From: an uncultured Catenibacterium sp.
Lineage (GTDB): Bacteria > Bacillota_I > Bacilli_A > Erysipelotrichales > Coprobacillaceae
Assembly: GCF_900540665.1 (NCBI RefSeq)
Contig: NZ_UQGV01000024.1
Span: 1-23,902 of the forward strand
Direction of reading: 5' to 3'
Length of the DNA stretch: 23,902 nucleotides
This document shows, in pieces, positions 21,547-23,902 of the stretch (positions within the stretch are counted from its first letter, which is position 1; each line of letters begins with the position of its first letter). Both the position numbers and the translations under genes were made by a program. The notes under the pieces were generated by a model, which saw only the letters and a list, made by a program, of their open reading frames with translations, was not told where the DNA came from and searched no databases.

Positions 21547-23814
21547 ATGGATGTTAAGACGTTAATTAATACAAGAGTTCAGGAGTTATTTAATCTTTCA
21601 ATAAAGGATTGTTCTAATGAACAAGCTTATATTGCATTATTAAGTGTTGTAAAAGACTTACTTGATGATAAAAAGACTATTGAAGGTGACCGTAAGGTTT
21701 ATTATTTCTCTGCTGAATTCTTAATTGGTAAACTCATGAGTAATAACTTAATCAACTTAGGTATTCGTAAGGAAGTAAAGGAATTATTCAAAGAAAACGG
21801 AAAGAGTTTAGAAGAAATTGAAGAAATAGAAGCTGAACCTTCACTTGGTAATGGTGGGCTAGGCCGATTAGCTGCTTGTTTCTTAGATTCAATCGCAACT
21901 TTAGACCTACCTGGTGATGGTGTTGGTCTTAATTATCATTTAGGTTTATTCAAACAGGTATTTGAATACAACAAACAGTGCGAAACACCAAACCCTTGGA
22001 TTAATGATCATTCTTGGCTCATTCCTACAAACAAACATTATACTGTAGAATTTAAGGACTTTTCTTTAAAGTCTCAATTATATGATTTAGATGTATTAGG
22101 CTATAAAGGAAATAAGAACAAATTACACTTATTTGATATTGCATCTGTTGATGAATCAATGGTACATGATGGTATCTCATTTGATAAATCAAATATTGTA
22201 CGTAACTTAACTTTATTCCTTTATCCAGATGATAGTGATGAAGCAGGTCGTAAATTACGTATTTACCAGCAGTATTTCATGGTATCTAATGGGGCACAGA
22301 TGATTCTTGAAGATATCAAGAGTAAAGGAATCAGCTTAACTGATTTAGATAAGCATGTATGTATCCAGATTAATGATACACATCCATCAATGGTTATCCC
22401 TGAATTGATTCGTCTTCTTATGAAAGAAGGACTTACAATGAAGCAGGCTATTGACATTACTTCTAAAACATGTGCTTATACAAACCATACTATTCTTGCA
22501 GAAGCACTTGAAAAATGGCCATTGTCTTATCTAGAAGAAATCGTGCCTCAATTAGTACCTATTATTGAAGCGTTAGATGCTGTTGCGAAAGAAAGATCTA
22601 CAAACGAAAAAGTCGCAATCATTGATAATAATAAATTAGTTCATATGGCACATATGGATATCCACTTTGGTTTTTCTATCAATGGTGTAGCATCTATTCA
22701 TACAGATATTTTAAAGAATACTGAATTACATGACTTCTATGAACTTTACCCAACACATTTCAACAACAAAACAAACGGTATTACATTTAGAAGATGGTTA
22801 TTATCATGTAATGAAGAATTAACAGATTTGATTGATAGCTTAATTGGTGAAGGCTATAAACAAGATGCAAGTGAATTAGAAAAATTACAAAAATATTTAG
22901 ATGATGAAGTAGTCCTAGATAAACTACTTACAATCAAACAGGAAAAGAAAACACAGCTTGCGAATGTAATCAAAGAAAAAGAAGGTATTGAGTTAGATTC
23001 TTCCTCTATCTTCGATGTTCAGGTTAAGAGATTACATGAATATAAACGTCAGCAGATGAATGTGTTATATATCATCTATCAGTACTTACAGATTAAAGCC
23101 GGTCATAAGCCTGCACATACTATTACATGTATCTTTGGCGCAAAAGCAGCTCCTGCTTATATCCTCGCAAAAGATATCGTTCATACACTCCTTTGTCTGC
23201 AGCAGCTTATTGACAATGATCCAGAAGTATCTCCTTATTTAAAAGTAGTCATGGTAGAAAACTATAATGTTACTTATGCAGAATCTATTATTCCTGCAGC
23301 TGATTTCTCTGAACAAATTTCTCTTGCTTCAAAAGAAGCCTCTGGTACATCAAATATGAAATTCATGTTGAACGGTGCAGTCACATTAGGTACTGACGAT
23401 GGTGCCAATGTCGAGATACATGAATTTGTAGGTGATGATAATATTTATATCTTTGGCGCAAAAGCTGATACAGTTATTGATCATTATGCGAAAGGTGATT
23501 ATCATCCTCAGGATATCTTAAACAATGATCCTGAATTAAGAACACTTGTTGATTTTATTGTGAGCGATGAAATGAAATCAGTCGGTGATGTGGAATCACT
23601 TGAAAGATTACATAATGATATGTCATACAAGGATTGGTTTATGGCATTACTTGATGCAAGAGACTATATTGAGACTAAAGTACGTGCTATCAACGATTAT
23701 AAAGATAGAAAAGCATGGGCTAAGAAGATGTTAGTCAATATCTCTAAAGCTGGTTTCTTCTCTAGTGATAGAACTATTGCACAGTATAATGAAGATATCT
23801 GGAAATTAAAATAA
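21547..23814 (+). CDS. glgP: Glycogen/maltodextrin phosphorylase (GT35)
   Basis: The 755-residue enzyme carries EPSLGNGGLGRLAACFLDS near residue 100, VQVKRLHEYKRQ-type block (FDVQVKRLHEYKRQQMN) and the pyridoxal-phosphate site EASGTSNMKFMLNG, where the Lys binds the cofactor. It splits alpha-1,4 glucans with phosphate to glucose 1-phosphate. It is slightly shorter than E. coli MalP (797). AAAGGAG precedes the ATG, 14 bases after malQ, and a terminator follows, so it ends the operon. Together with MalQ it substitutes for a maltose phosphorylase. Whether the main substrate is stored glycogen or imported maltodextrin is not clear from sequence; no glycogen synthesis genes are in view. Confidence 0.95.
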   Translation: MDVKTLINTRVQELFNLSIKDCSNEQAYIALLSVVKDLLDDKKTIEGDRKVYYFSAEFLIGKLMSNNLINLGIRKEVKELFKENGKSLEEIEEIEAEPSLGNGGLGRLAACFLDSIATLDLPGDGVGLNYHLGLFKQVFEYNKQCETPNPWINDHSWLIPTNKHYTVEFKDFSLKSQLYDLDVLGYKGNKNKLHLFDIASVDESMVHDGISFDKSNIVRNLTLFLYPDDSDEAGRKLRIYQQYFMVSNGAQMILEDIKSKGISLTDLDKHVCIQINDTHPSMVIPELIRLLMKEGLTMKQAIDITSKTCAYTNHTILAEALEKWPLSYLEEIVPQLVPIIEALDAVAKERSTNEKVAIIDNNKLVHMAHMDIHFGFSINGVASIHTDILKNTELHDFYELYPTHFNNKTNGITFRRWLLSCNEELTDLIDSLIGEGYKQDASELEKLQKYLDDEVVLDKLLTIKQEKKTQLANVIKEKEGIELDSSSIFDVQVKRLHEYKRQQMNVLYIIYQYLQIKAGHKPAHTITCIFGAKAAPAYILAKDIVHTLLCLQQLIDNDPEVSPYLKVVMVENYNVTYAESIIPAADFSEQISLASKEASGTSNMKFMLNGAVTLGTDDGANVEIHEFVGDDNIYIFGAKADTVIDHYAKGDYHPQDILNNDPELRTLVDFIVSDEMKSVGDVESLERLHNDMSYKDWFMALLDARDYIETKVRAINDYKDRKAWAKKMLVNISKAGFFSSDRTIAQYNEDIWKLK

Positions 23815-23821
23815 TCTTCTC

Positions 23822-23852
23822 AATCAGGGTTCTTGATGAACTCTGATTTTTT
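23822..23852 (+). terminator. Terminator of the maltose-type operon
   Basis: AATCAGGGTTC (23822-23832) and GAACTCTGATT (23838-23848) form an 11-bp stem with one G-T wobble and a 5-base loop, ending in six T residues. Confidence 0.9.
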
Positions 23853-23873
23853 GTGCGACAGGCAGTCGCTTAT

Positions 23874-23902
23874 ATGTCATGTCAACAGGGGCATGACATT
23901 TT
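23874..23902. terminator. Hairpin at the window end, probable terminator
   Basis: ATGTCATG (23874-23881) and CATGACAT (23892-23899) form an 8-bp stem followed by TTTT at the window edge. It may serve a unit beyond the window. A smaller hairpin, GCGAC/GTCGC (23855-23869), lies before it. Confidence 0.5.

Noticed and set aside
1..23902. CRISPR arrays, tRNA or rRNA genes, transposases, phage genes
   Set aside because: None seen. The repeats present are pairs of gene ends or short motifs, not regularly spaced arrays, and no recombinase or transposase motif was found.

Overview
The window is AT-rich bacterial DNA with strong Shine-Dalgarno sites, many PTS permeases, RpiR and LacI regulators and short intrinsic terminators. 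This fits a fermentative low-GC Bacillota, and an Erysipelotrichia-like gut commensal is my best guess. That placement is inferred from gene content and base composition, not from any marker gene. No rRNA, tRNA, CRISPR array or insertion sequence was found.

Layout. 1-2300 (minus strand) is accessory DNA: a broken 75-codon copy of the end of a regulator gene, a RelE/ParE-DinJ toxin-antitoxin pair with its own operator, then the intact gene, an XRE-type DNA-binding protein fused to a membrane sensor. 2424-3470 (+) is an RsmH-like methyltransferase outside any cell-division cluster. Behind it, in a stretch with no long ORF (3471-3901), lies what looks like a complete type I toxin-antitoxin locus of the par/Fst kind. 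It has a 28-residue hydrophobic peptide on the minus strand, a short converging RNA that repeats the toxin start-codon region, and a shared two-way terminator. Part of the methyltransferase gene end is duplicated around it. 3902-6137 (minus) holds an RpiR regulator, an RDD membrane protein and a YieK-type member of the glucosamine-6-phosphate deaminase family. 6416-7777 (+) is a lone cellobiose/lactose-family EIIC, and 7911-9161 is a CyuA-type cysteine desulfidase.

Two sugar operons follow. The first (9476-14457) encodes a mannose-family PTS (EIIB, EIIC, EIID, EIIA), a GH13 oligo-1,6-glucosidase and an RpiR regulator, which suggests use of an isomaltose-like alpha-glucoside. It is preceded by a long, comparatively GC-rich leader. 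An AAA/DUF4143 ATPase gene (14601-15779), preceded by a 19-bp perfect inverted repeat, separates it from the second operon. The second operon (17116-23814), divergent from a LacI-family regulator, encodes an EIIA-EIIC-EIIB fusion permease, an endonuclease/exonuclease/phosphatase-family enzyme matching the role of maltose 6'-phosphate phosphatase (MapP), 4-alpha-glucanotransferase and glycogen/maltodextrin phosphorylase. The likely route is PTS import of maltose as maltose 6'-phosphate, dephosphorylation by MapP, then MalQ and phosphorylase producing glucose and glucose 1-phosphate. This joins the PTS route to the classical maltodextrin route.

The best candidates for something undescribed are the par/Fst-like locus with its repeat architecture, the leader before the mannose-family operon, the TGGAAA repeats spaced exactly 20 bp before the lone EIIC, and the large palindromes at 4703-4738 and 14531-14573.
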